The translations under genes were made by a program, and so were the position numbers. Below the pieces are notes generated by a model. It ran no database searches and had not been told where the DNA came from. It saw nothing but the letters and a program-made list of their open reading frames with translations. Below are positions 62,446-64,000 of a stretch of 64,000 bases of DNA, in pieces (position 1 is the stretch's first letter; each line of letters opens with the position of its first letter). This DNA comes from Thiobacillus sp. (GTDB lineage Bacteria > Pseudomonadota > Gammaproteobacteria > Burkholderiales > Thiobacillaceae): positions 62,001-126,000 of the forward strand of contig NZ_JADMKC010000022.1 in NCBI RefSeq assembly GCF_018780105.1, given 5' to 3'.

Positions 62446-63654
62446 TCAGAAGTTCAACGTCAATTGCGCGGACAGAATGTCGACCGAGCCTTCATAAGTT
62501 CCGCTCAACGTCGCTCCATTTTCAACTTTGTTGATGCGCGCGTCATCAATGAAGAGATGCGCATAACCGACATCAAGAATACTCGTGTCCGACAGGCGGT
62601 ACTGCGCACCGAATGCCAGCCAGGTACGGCTTTCGTCGGGGATGCGCGCGGTTCGATAGGCATCGGACACCGGCGTTTCGTCATATGCCACACCGCCGCG
62701 CAGGGTCAGCTTGTCGTCAAAATGATAGTTCGCCCCGACCGAATAGCGATAGCTGTCATCCCAGTTTTCAATTGTCGGCGTTCCGAGCACAGCGCCGCTT
62801 TCTCTCACGATGCGCAATTCGTAAAAATTACTCCAGCCGGTCCAAGTAACATCTGCCAGCACGTCCCAACGTGCGCCCAGCTTGTGAAAAATGCTCAACG
62901 AAGCGGAGTCCGGCAGAGAGAGGCTTGCGCTCACCGGACCGTTGAGCGCCGGCATCCCGCTAAAAGTGGCATCGCCTTCCAGCGTCTGATCGACTTCTGA
63001 ATGATAAGCAAAACCGATCCGCGTAGCTTCGCTCATCTGCCACAAGGCCCCCAAATTGAAGCCCCATCCATAGTTATCGCCCTCGACAGTCACCAGACCG
63101 GCCGGACTGCTGTTCGTAAGCGTCGCCTCGGCATACTGGATGCTGACGCCCGCACCCAGCGACAGCGTCTCGCTCGCCTGCCAGGCAATCGCAGGATTGA
63201 GGTTGATTGTCTTCAGCTCGGACTTGATCGCCTGGGTACGCCCCATCCAGCTGCTGTCGTATTCGGTTTTCAAGCCGAACGGTGCATACAGGCCCACGCC
63301 CAGCCGCACATCCGGCGACAGGCGATAAGCGAAATAGGCGTTCGGCACAAAGGCCAGATCGCCCGCATCGCCGCCATCGCCGCCGCCGATTGCGGGGCTC
63401 ACCGTACCAGCGAATTCTGCATGCGGACTGATCAGGCTGCCTGCCAGCACCAGCTGGCTATCCGGCAACAGCGTCATCCCGGCCGGGTTGAAATAGATCG
63501 TGCTGGCATCCTGCGCGCTGGCAGCCTGGCCGGCATAGGCGTTGCCGAGGCCGCTGGCGTTCTGCTCGATCAGCGCAAATCCTGCTGCGTGCGCGAGGCT
63601 GCCGCAACCGGCCAAAGCCAGGCCGAGTGCGAGGCGGTTGAAACGAATCTTCAT
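62446..63654 (-). CDS. FadL-type long-chain fatty-acid outer-membrane transporter
   Basis: Beta-barrel of 402 residues with signal peptide (cleavage near AHA, residue 23) and the FadL N-terminal hatch (AGFALIEQNASGLGNAYAG), and NPAGMTLL. Barrel strands end with LNF. Imports long-chain fatty acids or other hydrophobic molecules. ATG 63654 is preferred over the longer frame, which would have an unlikely N-terminus. The acyl-CoA synthetase upstream fits the same pathway. Confidence 0.92.
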   Translation of the reverse strand: MKIRFNRLALGLALAGCGSLAHAAGFALIEQNASGLGNAYAGQAASAQDASTIYFNPAGMTLLPDSQLVLAGSLISPHAEFAGTVSPAIGGGDGGDAGDLAFVPNAYFAYRLSPDVRLGVGLYAPFGLKTEYDSSWMGRTQAIKSELKTINLNPAIAWQASETLSLGAGVSIQYAEATLTNSSPAGLVTVEGDNYGWGFNLGALWQMSEATRIGFAYHSEVDQTLEGDATFSGMPALNGPVSASLSLPDSASLSIFHKLGARWDVLADVTWTGWSNFYELRIVRESGAVLGTPTIENWDDSYRYSVGANYHFDDKLTLRGGVAYDETPVSDAYRTARIPDESRTWLAFGAQYRLSDTSILDVGYAHLFIDDARINKVENGATLSGTYEGSVDILSAQLTLNF

Positions 63655-63679
63655 GCAATGCTCCCTTGTTGTGCTTGTT

Positions 63680-64000
63680 TCAGGTGCGCGCGAAATCAGC
63701 ATACATGGCCTCGACCGCCGGGCGGTAACGCTCAAGGATCAGGCTGCGCTTGATTTTGAGCGTCGGGGTTAGCAAACCATTGTCGACCGTCCACGGCGTA
63801 AGCTCGGGGTGCAGGCGGCGGATCTGCGCGTAACCCGGAAAATGTTTGAGGTGCGACGCCACCCGCCGGGTCAGCGCCTTGAGCACCCGCGGGTCGCTCA
63901 GTGCGGTCGGCTGGGTGGGGTCGATGTCGAGACTGGCAGCGAAGCGTTGCCAGTGATCCTCGTTCAGCACCGTCAGCGCGGCCAGATAAGGCTTGCCTTC
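63680..64000 (-). CDS. Long-chain acyl-CoA synthetase, C-terminal end (partial)
   Basis: The last 106 codons of an AMP-binding enzyme whose beginning lies outside the window. The segment has NEDHWQRFA, a GLLTPTLKIKRS loop with the catalytic Lys of the C-terminal subdomain and a short final helix. It matches the C-terminal domain of FadD-like long-chain acyl-CoA synthetases. Same strand as fadL, 25 bases upstream of it. Confidence 0.88.
   Translation of the reverse strand, partial: EGKPYLAALTVLNEDHWQRFAASLDIDPTQPTALSDPRVLKALTRRVASHLKHFPGYAQIRRLHPELTPWTVDNGLLTPTLKIKRSLILERYRPAVEAMYADFART

Noticed and set aside
1-64000. CRISPR arrays, tRNA, rRNA, transposases or prophage genes
   Set aside because: None found: no regularly spaced repeats, no cloverleaf in intergenic regions and no transposase-like protein.

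Overview
The window is 64 kb of GC-rich, tightly packed bacterial chromosome. Gene order points to a betaproteobacterium close to Thiobacillus and relatives (Nitrosomonadales). The evidence is the ahcY - holin-like - metF operon behind an SAH riboswitch, the metK | acyltransferases - dapF - DUF484 - xerC block, a STAS protein before hslVU, an RNase II family gene followed by tonB, yqgE-ruvX-pyrR-pyrB-pyrX, and two PEP-CTERM proteins. A class I fructose-1,6-bisphosphatase, a periplasmic carbonic anhydrase and a glyoxylate aminotransferase would suit an autotroph, but no RuBisCO, sulfur or nitrogen genes lie in the window. The genus is an inference. No rRNA, tRNA, CRISPR array, transposase or prophage was seen.

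Layout. 0-8.2 kb: an exported protein, alanine/serine-glyoxylate aminotransferase, carbonic anhydrase, the methyl-cycle genes ahcY, metF and metK, and a PEP-CTERM protein. 8.4-14.5 kb: one eight-gene block with overlapping junctions (three LpxL/HtrB-type acyltransferases, two of them a tandem duplication, then GNAT, CoA-binding protein, dapF, DUF484, xerC). 14.6-16.6 kb: an accessory island that reads as a two-cassette integron array without an integrase, bordered by inverted repeats. 16.6-21.4 kb: an RND efflux operon. 21.5-27.3 kb: dksA, then a zinc-homeostasis cluster (Zur, COG0523 GTPase, yidD, small exported Cys/His protein, outer-membrane protein, ZnuA- and ZnuB-like proteins, but no ABC ATPase). 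27.3-32.1 kb: a second phospholipid set (CDP-alcohol transferase, CdsA-like, PlsC-like) and an LTA-synthase-like phosphoglycerol transferase. 32.1-42.5 kb: STAS protein, hslVU, UPF0114, diguanylate cyclase, YqiA esterase, RNase II family enzyme, TonB, PEP-CTERM protein, fbp. 42.5-50 kb: Ada-like DNA repair protein, a second RND pump with its TetR regulator, photolyase. 50-59.3 kb: yqgE, ruvX, pyrR, pyrB, pyrX, lnt, GGDEF protein, dut, coaBC, radC. 59.3-64 kb: rpmB-rpmG, fatty-acid desaturase, MscS channel, FadL and the end of an acyl-CoA synthetase.

Working together. MetK makes SAM, AhcY removes the S-adenosylhomocysteine left after methylation, and MetF supplies methyl groups. The SAH riboswitch links ahcY and metF expression to SAH. 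The zinc genes sense (Zur), import (outer-membrane protein, ZnuA, ZnuB) and probably allocate (COG0523) zinc. Envelope lipid genes recur across the window (lipid A acyltransferases, the second phospholipid set, lnt, desaturase, FadL and acyl-CoA synthetase).

The most unusual region is the cassette array at 14.6-16.1 kb. It carries a protein with class III nucleotide-cyclase-like motifs and a 58-residue membrane protein, flanked by recognisable attC recombination sites.
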